From: CABRXV01 sp900754955
Lineage (GTDB): Bacteria; Actinomycetota; Coriobacteriia; Coriobacteriales; Eggerthellaceae
Length of the DNA: 5,082 nucleotides
Assembly: GCA_902475005.1 (NCBI GenBank)
Contig: CABRXV010000100.1
Coordinates: forward strand, 1-5,082
Direction of reading: 5' to 3'
A program made the position numbers and the translations under genes. Under the pieces are notes generated by a model. The model was not told the DNA's origin. It saw nothing but the letters and a program-made list of their open reading frames with translations, and did not search any database. Numbering within the stretch: position 1 is the first letter of the stretch; the number at the start of each line of letters is the position of its first letter. Below, one piece after another: positions 1-5,082 of this stretch.

Positions 1-199
1 GGCGAGGGAGGGTGCGGGGTGCAGCGGCAGGCCGAACGCGGGCGTGGGCGGCGGTTGCGAACAGGCGCGGCGGACGAGCGCGGACGCGGCAGCAGGCCAG
101 GCGCTAGTGATGGTCACGGGAGCGCGGGCGCGACGAGGGGCCAGCGGCGAGTACGCGGTAACGCTGGGCACTAGCGGCAGTCGCGTGGGCGCTCACGAT

Positions 200-276
200 C
201 TTGGCACCCCAAAGCCCTGACGACGGCTCCCTCCTTGGCAACCCCAGAGCCCTCGGCGGGCAATGCTCTCCTTGGC
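200..276. repeat. imperfect direct repeat, about 34-37 bp period, 2 copies plus a partial third
   Basis: The word CTTGGC occurs at 200-205, 234-239 and 271-276. The first two copies continue similarly, with CACCCCAAAGCCCT at 204-218 and CAACCCCAGAGCCCT at 239-253, and both end in a CTC-rich stretch. Spacings are 34 and 37 bases, so an exact coding repeat is unlikely. I see no function. It may be a degraded tandem duplication. Confidence 0.55.
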
Positions 277-300
277 GAAACGCGCCTCATTAAAAAGAAA

Positions 301-484
301 ATGCGCGAAAATCACCGAAGTATCACGTCAACCAGCGCAAGCTTTCCAGTTCCAAGCAACACCTCTGTCGCTTCTCTGCAAAACACCTTTTCAAAACTAT
401 TGCTAGACGAAGATATACCAGCGATCTCATTCGATCGCGCGCAGGAAGGCTTCCAAGCGCCATACTTCGGTGATTTTTACGCAT
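301..484. repeat. long inverted repeat, 23-bp arms (21/23 matching) around a 138-bp AT-richer core
   Basis: The left arm, 301-323, holds the 16-mer AAAATCACCGAAGTAT at 308-323. Its exact reverse complement ATACTTCGGTGATTTT is at 462-477. After two mismatched positions (306-307 against 478-479), the match resumes with ATGCG at 301-305 and CGCAT at 480-484. The core between the arms is richer in A and T than the flanks and encodes no transposase. On the minus strand the left arm is followed by a T-rich run (300-287). Each arm opens with ATG and begins a short ORF reading M-R-E/K-N-H-R-S-I/M, one on each strand. Candidates are a MITE-like element with terminal inverted repeats, two opposed copies of a REP-like dispersed repeat, or paired operator sites. 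The repeat is certain from the sequence; its nature is inference. Confidence 0.85.
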
Positions 485-511
485 CAAAACGCATTTACCC
501 GGCATAACATG

Positions 512-556
512 CCGCCAGAGGGGCGCGCTGCTAGAGGGTCGTGCGCCGCTAGAGGC
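512..556. repeat. short degenerate direct repeats with core C(C/T)AGAGG
   Basis: Three related words lie at 512-522 (CCGCCAGAGGG), 528-538 (CTGCTAGAGGG) and 546-556 (CCGCTAGAGGC), spaced 16 and 18 bases apart and separated by GCGC-rich filler. If the minus strand were translated this would read as repeats of the type P-L-A-A, but no supported gene covers it. Function is unknown. Confidence 0.5.
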
Positions 557-763
557 GCAACGCGCACCGCATCATGCGCAGCTAGCGCATCGCGTTCCGG
601 CACGACGCATTGCGCGCCCCGCCATCCGAGCAGCACGCAGTCCACATAGCTTTGCCGACGGTTCCGCAAAATCGCAACGGAAGCTCCGCTTGGTTTCAGC
701 GGTTCGTCCAGCTTTAACGGCGACCCGTGCAGCTTCAGCAGCCAGCGAGCCGCTCGGCTTCCT

Positions 764-1297
764 CTACCACTCCCCGGCGTCGCCGAGGCGGTTGCGCACG
801 AAATCCTCCACGGCGTCGCGATCGAGGTCGAGCGCAACCGCAAGCTCGTCGAACAGCAGATCCTTCGCGAGATCGTGGTATTTCTTGTCGATCGCCGTGA
901 CATGACGCCCTGAGCTTTCGCGCTCAACCGTGCGCTTGTGGGTTGACTTCACCACGGGCACGAGATCGTAGGCGTCGCTTGTCTTGAGCCGCCGCTCGTA
1001 TTCTTCTTTGATCTGACGCTCGGCAAGCGACATCGTAGTAGCGTTGGCATGGAGAACGGCCTCGTTGATGAACGGTGCCGTGGGAACGAAATCGATGAGC
1101 GCAAGCGCCTCGTCGGTGCTCATTACCGAGCGCATGAGCGGCTCCTTGGCATCTTCGATGGCAACATAGAGTTTGAGGGATTTCTCAAACAGCGTATGCA
1201 GCTCGAAATAATCCTTCTCATCGAAATACGCCTCGCGCACGCACGCGATGGTGCATACGTGGTGCCGATAAACAACCGTGTCGCCCACAGAGAACAT
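764..1297 (-). CDS. CarD-family transcriptional regulator (CarD/CdnL/TRCF RNA polymerase-interacting type), divergent
   Basis: A 177-residue protein. Its N-terminus (MFSVGDTVVYRHHV, then a beta-rich stretch to about residue 72) matches the CarD/TRCF RNA polymerase-interaction module. Residues about 90-177 match the helical C-terminal part of CarD, including an EERRLK-like helix, D-LVPVVKS near 111-118 (the V-A-EVVRDL position of the family) and ELAVALDLDRDAVEDFV near 151-167. Family members bind the RNA polymerase beta subunit and act at the open promoter complex in the cytoplasm. Length is typical. The start at 1297 is fixed by TAAGGAGGT five bases upstream and by alignment to the family; the in-frame extension to 1501 runs back through a terminator and is not protein-like. 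Oddity: the only tryptophan is the last residue, so the family's conserved DNA-wedging Trp is missing. The usual glycine-rich turn after VVY (PGHG) is replaced by RHHV. This may be a paralogue rather than the main CarD. Family assignment is firm; function is inferred. Confidence 0.9.
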   Translation of the reverse strand: MFSVGDTVVYRHHVCTIACVREAYFDEKDYFELHTLFEKSLKLYVAIEDAKEPLMRSVMSTDEALALIDFVPTAPFINEAVLHANATTMSLAERQIKEEYERRLKTSDAYDLVPVVKSTHKRTVERESSGRHVTAIDKKYHDLAKDLLFDELAVALDLDRDAVEDFVRNRLGDAGEW

Positions 1298-1301
1298 GCC
1301 G

Positions 1302-1310
1302 ACCTCCTTA
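1302..1310 (-). promoter_or_regulatory. strong Shine-Dalgarno site of the CarD-family gene
   Basis: The minus strand reads TAAGGAGGT here, a near-complete anti-16S match, with four bases (CGGC) before the ATG at 1297. It decides the start against the upstream in-frame ATG at 1501. Confidence 0.9.
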
Positions 1311-1433
1311 GAAGAGGCGGCTCTTCGCCTCGCGTCCCGCGGCAGCGGGCGCGGTGCACATCGCGGGCTCGCGCCAAGCGCATCGAAAACGTGCGCGCAG
1401 CAGGGCGTCGGGAGCGAATGCCGCTTACCCCCC

Positions 1434-1439
1434 ATTCTA
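1434..1439 (-). promoter_or_regulatory. possible -10 box (TAGAAT) of the CarD-family gene
   Basis: The minus strand reads GTAGAATGGGG just after the T-run of the upstream terminator. TAGAAT differs from TATAAT at one base. No good -35 hexamer is visible 16-18 bases upstream, where the terminator stem lies. If used, it gives a GC-rich leader of about 130 nt before the ATG at 1297. The same word TAGAATG occurs upstream of the zinc-ribbon gene (3047-3052). Confidence 0.3.
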
Positions 1440-1441
1440 CT

Positions 1442-1493
1442 CCCCTGAAAAGAAACGCCTCCCCAGCCGTTTCGGTGAGCGGCTAGGGAGGCG
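1442..1493 (-). terminator. intrinsic terminator of the zinc-ribbon membrane protein gene
   Basis: Bases 1480-1493 and 1456-1469 pair as a 14-bp stem with one mismatch (1464 against 1485) and a 10-base loop. On the minus strand the stem is followed by TTTCTTTTC (1455-1447). The plus-strand side has no T-run, so it acts on minus-strand transcription only. It lies about 60 bases after the stop codon at 1553 and separates that gene from the CarD gene. Confidence 0.88.
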
Positions 1494-1552
1494 CAAGACA
1501 CTAAAGAGCCACGGGTTCCGCGCGAAGCTCTACGAAGATGCAGAACGATGCG

Positions 1553-3013
1553 CTAGTAGCGTGGCGCTCCGTATCCGTAAGGCTGCTGGATCTGAGTCCA
1601 CTCGGAGGCGTAGCGTCCGACCCAGTGGGCAACCGCGCGGTAGGAAATGATCTGCGCGACGGCCATGAGCATGAACGTCACCACCCAGGCGATGAGGAAC
1701 ACGACGATGCCGAAGATGCCCATCGCGCCGAAAGCGGCCAGCAGCGCGCCTGCAATCTCAAGCGTGCTGTACGATACGAGCGCACCGATCCCCGTGAAGA
1801 GCGCGGGCAGCATGAGGATGACCGCGATGGTCCACACGATGCTTATCGCGAACCCGACGATGAGCTGCGGAACGACTGCCGCGCAGAGCAGACCCGTCCA
1901 GTTGCGCTTGATGACGGAGAAGATCGCACCTACCCTGAATCCCTCGCCGAGCTGTTGCGTCATGCCGATGCGCGTGAAGCTCAGCACCTCGATCATCGCA
2001 AGGAAGAAGCTGAATGCGATCATGGCGATCCAGCCGATCAGCGGGATAAAAGCGAGGATGCCGCTCGCAACGGCGCTCACCAAGCCGATCACAAGCGCAA
2101 CGAGGAATGCGTAGAAGCCGATCTCGAAGTTCTTGCCGTTCACGATGCTCTTCGGCAGCGGCGTGCGCCCGCCGAAGGGAACCTCGCGCGCCCAATTGAG
2201 AATGTAGCCGCTCGTAACGAAGTTGAGGATCGGCACGCAGTTGATGAGACCGAGCAGAGCCGCCTTACCCGCCCAGCTGCTCGATGCCTTGAGGTCGGCG
2301 ACCGCCGCGGAGAGGCACCCTTCGGGATAGATGGGCTGCTGCGCTCCGTACGGCGCACCCCCGTACGGCGGCTGGTTGTACGGCGGCTGCCCCGAAGGCT
2401 GACCGTACTGGTTGTATTGGCCGGAAGTCTGCTGATACCCTGGCTGGCCGTACGGCTGCTGGGCGTACTGCTGTTGGGCACCCTGCTGCGCATAAGCGCC
2501 ACCCGCAGGTTGCGCGCCTGGCGCGGCTCCGTACGGATTAGCAGGCTGCTGCGGTGCAGCATAGCCCGACCCTGGCGCAGCGCCCCAGCCAGCAGGGCCG
2601 CTCGTCGGCTGCGGGTTCGCGCCCGATGTGGCGGCCGCGTAGGGGTTGGCGGGCTGCTGCTGCGGCACCTGGTTGGCCGCCATGTCAACCGACGGCTGCT
2701 GCGCAAAGCCGGCGTTTGTCGGATTCGCCGCTTGCTGATCCGCAGCGGGTTGAGCGACGGGCTGAGCGGGCTGGGCTGCCGCTTCGGGTTGGGCCACTGC
2801 TGGCTGAGCCACGGGCTGAGCCGCTATCGGCTGGGCCACTGGCTGAGCGGGCTGGGCTGCTACCTCGGGCTGGGCCACTGCCTCGGGCTGGGCCGCATCC
2901 TGCGCCGCCGCGCCCTCCGCCGCCGCAGGCGCCGCAGCACCTACGGGCGCACCGCATGCAGGGCACGTGCTCAGGCCCTCGGACAATTCGTTACCGCATG
3001 ACGAGCATTTCAT
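1553..3013 (-). CDS. zinc-ribbon / Gln-Pro-rich linker / DUF4013-like multi-pass membrane protein
   Basis: A 486-residue protein in three parts. Residues 1-24 form a classic zinc ribbon with C3-x2-C6 and C17-x2-C20, the last in the form CPACGAPV. Residues about 25-92 are an Ala-Gln-Pro repeat, and residues about 93-230 are a Gln/Pro/Tyr/Gly-rich, probably disordered linker with recurring QQPANPY and PYG words. Residues about 248-460 contain six or seven hydrophobic segments (about 252-270, 299-319, 322-346, 374-394, 390-412, 420-440, 437-457). The GYILNWAREVPFGG...LPKS region and the helix layout recall DUF4013-type membrane proteins. The tail, 475-486, again reads QQPYGYGAPRY. No enzymatic motif is visible; the zinc ribbon probably binds a partner or simply folds a cytoplasmic head. 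The start at 3013 is supported by AGAAGGAG at 3020-3027. The gene lies 241 bases after the flippase stop and ends with its own terminator. The DUF4013 assignment is from memory of family features; the function is unknown. Confidence 0.88.
   Translation of the reverse strand: MKCSSCGNELSEGLSTCPACGAPVGAAAPAAAEGAAAQDAAQPEAVAQPEVAAQPAQPVAQPIAAQPVAQPAVAQPEAAAQPAQPVAQPAADQQAANPTNAGFAQQPSVDMAANQVPQQQPANPYAAATSGANPQPTSGPAGWGAAPGSGYAAPQQPANPYGAAPGAQPAGGAYAQQGAQQQYAQQPYGQPGYQQTSGQYNQYGQPSGQPPYNQPPYGGAPYGAQQPIYPEGCLSAAVADLKASSSWAGKAALLGLINCVPILNFVTSGYILNWAREVPFGGRTPLPKSIVNGKNFEIGFYAFLVALVIGLVSAVASGILAFIPLIGWIAMIAFSFFLAMIEVLSFTRIGMTQQLGEGFRVGAIFSVIKRNWTGLLCAAVVPQLIVGFAISIVWTIAVILMLPALFTGIGALVSYSTLEIAGALLAAFGAMGIFGIVVFLIAWVVTFMLMAVAQIISYRAVAHWVGRYASEWTQIQQPYGYGAPRY
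2747..2878 (-). repeat. 81-bp-period internal duplication in the Ala-Gln-Pro linker
   Basis: The 20-base word GGCTGAGCGGGCTGGGCTGC is present at 2760-2779 and again at 2841-2860, exactly 81 bases apart. The neighbouring GGGYTGGGCCACTGC words (2786-2800 and 2867-2881) keep the same spacing. In the protein, residues 46-62 and 73-89 share VAQPE-x-AAQPAQPVAQP with a single change. The copies are in frame and sit in a hydrophilic linker, so unit number could vary between strains without breaking the gene. Confidence 0.85.
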
Positions 3014-3019
3014 GGGAAG

Positions 3020-3027
3020 CTCCTTCT
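3020..3027 (-). promoter_or_regulatory. Shine-Dalgarno site of the zinc-ribbon membrane protein gene
   Basis: The minus strand reads AGAAGGAG followed by CTTCCC and the ATG at 3013, a good site at normal spacing. The first codons encode the zinc-ribbon cysteines, which independently confirms the start. Confidence 0.8.
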
Positions 3028-3046
3028 CGCGTTGATGGATACCGTC

Positions 3047-3075
3047 ATTCTACCCGACGAGCCATCGCTGGCTCG
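3047..3075 (-). promoter_or_regulatory. possible promoter with an adjoining palindromic operator
   Basis: On the minus strand CGAGCCA and TGGCTCG form a perfect 7-bp inverted repeat (3058-3064 with 3069-3075) around a 4-base centre. TAGAAT follows at 3052-3047, five bases past the palindrome and 33 bases before the ATG at 3013. The palindrome fills the -10/-35 spacer, where a repressor would block polymerase. There is no T-run after it, so it is unlikely to be a terminator. No good -35 hexamer is visible. The inverted repeat is seen directly; the promoter role is inference. Confidence 0.4.
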
Positions 3076-3102
3076 AGGCAGCGGAAAACTCGGGTGGGAA
3101 AC

Positions 3103-3240
3103 TTAAGAAAGAGCACCGCACACGGGACAGAAGCGCCACGATTTTCGCATATGACGGACAGGGCCGCACGCCGCACAGAAACACCGCGACGCATCGCGCC
3201 CGCTGCGCACGAAGCAAAAGCGTCGCCGTCTACCGCGCAC
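3103..3240 (-). CDS. small zinc-ribbon-like protein (45 aa), probably unannotated, or a remnant of one
   Basis: Reading from GTG at 3240 to TAA at 3105-3103 gives 45 residues: a basic start (RGRRRR near residues 2-7), then CFCAACG near 20-26 and FCPVCGALS at the C-terminus. The two CxxC pairs are 12 residues apart, close to the layout of a treble-clef/zinc-ribbon knuckle, and FCPxCGA is a very common zinc-ribbon ending. It starts 14 nt after the flippase stop (3255) and ends 89 nt before a gene that itself begins with a zinc ribbon, all on the same strand. Against it: there is no Shine-Dalgarno site before the GTG, no ATG upstream in this frame, and the next GTG (3210) is no better. Translational coupling to the flippase, a frameshifted flippase tail, or a decayed zinc-ribbon gene are all possible. 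Function is unknown. Confidence 0.42.
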   Translation of the reverse strand: MRGRRRRFCFVRSGRDASRCFCAACGPVRHMRKSWRFCPVCGALS

Positions 3241-3254
3241 CGCGACACCGCACG

Positions 3255-5066
3255 TTACGAGCGGCGGTTCCTCACCCGGCGGTTCATGACCTCCTCGCGG
3301 CGCAGACGTTCTGCGCGCACCTCGCTCGGACGCGGCGTGTGCGACAGCTCGCCCTCGTACGCCTCACCGCCCTCGGCAGCAGCATCTTCCGGCCCCGCGC
3401 CCTGCGCGTCGACGTACGCGATCTCGGCCTCCAGCGCACCGTCGTCGTCCGCCGCACCCTGCGGCGCATGCGCATGACGTCCCTCGACCGACGCGCTCTT
3501 ACGCTCAGGCATCTTCGGCTCGCGGTACACCTTGTGTCCCTGAGCCAGGTCGCGACGGATGCGCAGATACTCCCACACGAGCAGCACGAACAGGATGACC
3601 ATCACGATGAGGTAGCTCAGCACCGCACCCGGCAGCTGCGTGAACGAGATGAGCAGAATGGGAATGAGCAGCGAGAACCCGAACGTCACCACGTAGAGCG
3701 CCGTCACGTCGCGCTGACGGCGCATGACGGTGATCACCTGGTAAAGGAAGTCGATGGCCGCGGTGACGCCACCCGCCACGAGCATGACGTAGAGCAGGTT
3801 GCGCATCGGCTCGAAGTCGAGGCCGTACAGCAAGCCGAGCAGCGGCACGCCCACCCACGACATCAGCACGAGCACGCCCGCGGTGAGCGCCACGCAGAAC
3901 AGCAGAATGCCCACGAGGATCATGTCGAACTGGCGGCGCTTCGACGTGTCCTGCCACACGCCCGCCATGCGCACGAGCAGCGGCTTGTACACGAGCTGCG
4001 CCGTCATGAGGATGAACTGCGCGGGGAAGAACAGCGCATTGTAATACAGCTGGTTGTCGTAGGAGAGCGTGCCCTCCATCACGAACTTCGGCATGGAGTC
4101 GATGAGGTTGAACAGGAACACGCCGATGAACAACGGCGCCGTGTTCTTGAACAGGATGCCGATGCTGCGCGCGCTCGCCCGACGCGACCGGGGCGTCTCA
4201 AGCAGCGTAAGCGGATAGGTGATCACCACGAAGGTGAGTGCCGCTACAACCGCCATCGCGAAGCTGGCGATGGCAGCGTTGCGCGTGATGAAAAGCGCCA
4301 CCGAGAACGCCACGAGCGCCAGCACCGAGCGGAACGCCTGCGATACACCTGCCAGATACAGCTTGTCCACCTGCTGCAGGCGCCCCTCGTACACGTCGGC
4401 CAGACCGTCGATCATCTTGTACACGAAAATGCCCATGCAGATGTTGAACATGTCGGCACCGTAGCCGCGGAAGCTGCAGTACGCCACGCCGATGAGAATC
4501 ATGATGGCGCACGTGATCCAGCGGTTGATCTGGTAGTCGTTGAACGAGTGCGCCTCGTCGATGTCGGAGATCTGATAGGTGCGCACGCCGAAGTTCGCCA
4601 CGAACATGAGCAGCAAGCCGATGGTGAACGCCATCGACACCATACCTGCTTGTTCGGCGCCCACAAGCTGGGTGGACACCATCGTGATGATGGGGAACAC
4701 CACGCCCCACGCGCCCGCGCCGATGGAGTTCCACACGAAGTCGCGCGTAGTGCGGTGCGCGGCGTATTCGGCCTCCTGATTCGACAGACCGCCGTCTTTC
4801 ACAGCGCCCATCACGCGGTCGAACCAGCGGTTCGCAATGCGCGCGACAGGGTTCGGGCGGCGTGGCTTCTTGGGCTTCTTCGGCTTGCCAGAACGTCCTG
4901 CGCCGGCGTCGTCGCCAGATGCGCCCGCGCCGATTCCCACCGCTGCGCGCAGCCCCTTGCCGCGCAGTGCGTCGAGCTTGCCCGACAGGCCGCGCCGCGT
5001 GCGCTCGTCCTGATCGGGAGCCGCAGTGGCACCAGCGCCCGCGTGCGCAGCGCCGTCGCGCCTCAC
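3255..5066 (-). CDS. polysaccharide/oligosaccharide flippase, Wzx-like, MOP (MATE) superfamily; 5' end uncertain
   Basis: A 603-residue frame. Residues about 108-500 hold 12-13 hydrophobic segments (for example 111-131, 140-160, 184-199, 243-262, 264-288, 305-323, 341-360, 382-402, 422-444, 455-474, 479-500), the layout of lipid-linked oligosaccharide flippases. Such proteins carry lipid-linked sugar units across the cytoplasmic membrane for surface polysaccharide or teichoic acid-like polymers. The substrate cannot be told, and no glycosyltransferase is in the window. Both ends are long, charged and probably cytosolic: residues 1-107 are Ala/Gly-rich with KPKKPKKPRRP at 61-71, and residues 501-603 have an acidic stretch (about 538-575) and a basic end (RNRRS). 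The GTG at 5066 has no Shine-Dalgarno site and the frame stays open to base 5082, so the real start may lie beyond the window; a start inside the N-terminal tail, such as the Met near residue 86, is also possible. No terminator follows directly. Confidence 0.88.
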   Translation of the reverse strand: MRRDGAAHAGAGATAAPDQDERTRRGLSGKLDALRGKGLRAAVGIGAGASGDDAGAGRSGKPKKPKKPRRPNPVARIANRWFDRVMGAVKDGGLSNQEAEYAAHRTTRDFVWNSIGAGAWGVVFPIITMVSTQLVGAEQAGMVSMAFTIGLLLMFVANFGVRTYQISDIDEAHSFNDYQINRWITCAIMILIGVAYCSFRGYGADMFNICMGIFVYKMIDGLADVYEGRLQQVDKLYLAGVSQAFRSVLALVAFSVALFITRNAAIASFAMAVVAALTFVVITYPLTLLETPRSRRASARSIGILFKNTAPLFIGVFLFNLIDSMPKFVMEGTLSYDNQLYYNALFFPAQFILMTAQLVYKPLLVRMAGVWQDTSKRRQFDMILVGILLFCVALTAGVLVLMSWVGVPLLGLLYGLDFEPMRNLLYVMLVAGGVTAAIDFLYQVITVMRRQRDVTALYVVTFGFSLLIPILLISFTQLPGAVLSYLIVMVILFVLLVWEYLRIRRDLAQGHKVYREPKMPERKSASVEGRHAHAPQGAADDDGALEAEIAYVDAQGAGPEDAAAEGGEAYEGELSHTPRPSEVRAERLRREEVMNRRVRNRRS

Positions 5067-5082
5067 ACGCTTCTGCGCCGCT

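Larger units (their letters stand above)
1..763. other. long non-coding, repeat-bearing stretch left of the CarD gene
   Basis: I can support no gene here. Bases 1-200 are very GC-rich with G-rich runs on the plus strand, and the minus-strand frames I followed are stopped within short distances. Bases about 285-510 are clearly more AT-rich and are bounded by a long inverted repeat (listed separately). Bases 511-560 hold short degenerate direct repeats. Open frames exist on both strands, for example plus 301-507 and minus 505-323, but they lack convincing Shine-Dalgarno sites, overlap each other, and both begin inside the repeat arms. A minus-strand frame (927-484) runs out of the CarD gene in another frame and shows no recognisable domain. 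The stretch may be an intergenic region with a small mobile or dispersed repeat, or a decayed gene remnant. I see no clear terminator directly after the CarD stop codon. Confidence 0.6.

Noticed and set aside
235..507. Plus-strand frame of 90 codons starting with TTG (or ATG at 301)
   Set aside because: It has no Shine-Dalgarno site, its start is inside repeats, it is matched by a symmetric ORF on the other strand arising from the same inverted repeat, and it has no recognisable domain.
660..715. Two short 5-bp hairpins after the CarD stop codon, considered as its terminator
   Set aside because: The stems are short, separated, and not followed by a T-run on the minus strand.
484..927. Minus-strand frame of 147 codons running left out of the CarD gene
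   Set aside because: Half of it is an out-of-frame shadow of CarD; the rest has no known motif and includes the short repeats at 512-556. A decayed gene cannot be excluded but cannot be supported.
1298..1501. N-terminal extension of the CarD-family protein to an ATG at 1501
   Set aside because: The extension crosses the intrinsic terminator at 1442-1493 and has no family similarity; TAAGGAGGT before 1297 fixes the start.
1538..3001. Plus-strand open frame of 487 codons opposite the zinc-ribbon membrane protein gene
   Set aside because: It mirrors the true gene in a GC-rich region, gives Arg-rich low-complexity sequence, and has no domain. The minus strand has the zinc ribbon, membrane segments, Shine-Dalgarno site and terminator.
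3058..3075. Palindrome considered as a terminator for the flippase transcript
   Set aside because: No T-run follows on either strand and the stem is only 7 bp, so an operator is more likely.
3045..3248. Minus-strand frame of 67 codons downstream of the flippase
   Set aside because: It overlaps the CxxC micro-ORF in another frame, lacks paired cysteine knuckles or any other motif, and has no clear ribosome binding site.
2554..3477. Plus-strand open frame of 307 codons spanning the intergenic gap near 3014-3254
   Set aside because: It overlaps two real minus-strand genes, has Arg/Ser/Pro-rich composition with no motif, and no ribosome binding site was seen.

Overview
The window is GC-rich. 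All of its convincing genes lie on the minus strand, so they read from the right edge towards the left. Strong Shine-Dalgarno sites, a CarD-family RNA polymerase-binding protein, a MOP-type polysaccharide flippase with long low-complexity tails, and a zinc-ribbon/proline-glutamine linker/DUF4013-like membrane protein together suggest a Gram-positive actinobacterium, most likely of the class Coriobacteriia (Eggerthellaceae-like). That placement is inferred from gene type and composition, not from a marker gene.

Layout from right to left: (1) 5066-3255, a Wzx/MATE-superfamily flippase whose frame is still open at the window edge, so its true start may lie outside. (2) 3240-3103, a short ORF missed by usual length cut-offs that carries two CxxC knuckles like a small zinc ribbon; it starts 14 nt after the flippase stop. 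(3) 3075-3047, a perfect 7-bp inverted repeat next to a TAGAAT box, a possible operator and promoter. (4) 3013-1553, a 486-residue protein with an N-terminal zinc ribbon, a repetitive Ala-Gln-Pro then Gln/Pro/Tyr/Gly linker, and a multi-pass membrane domain resembling DUF4013. (5) 1493-1442, a strong intrinsic terminator. (6) 1297-764, a divergent CarD-family regulator with an excellent ribosome binding site. (7) 763-1, about 760 bases with no gene I can support. This last stretch holds a relatively AT-rich patch bounded by a long near-perfect inverted repeat (301-323 and 462-484), plus two sets of short degenerate direct repeats.

The flippase, small zinc ribbon and zinc-ribbon membrane protein could form one envelope-related transcription unit that ends at the 1493-1442 terminator. 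The palindrome and -10-like box at 3047-3075 suggest that the last gene can also be transcribed alone. CarD follows the terminator and appears to be a separate unit. I see no defence, CRISPR, phage or transposase gene. The features most worth a second look are the 23-bp inverted repeat pair, the unannotated CxxC micro-ORF, and the CarD protein that lacks the usual DNA-wedging tryptophan.
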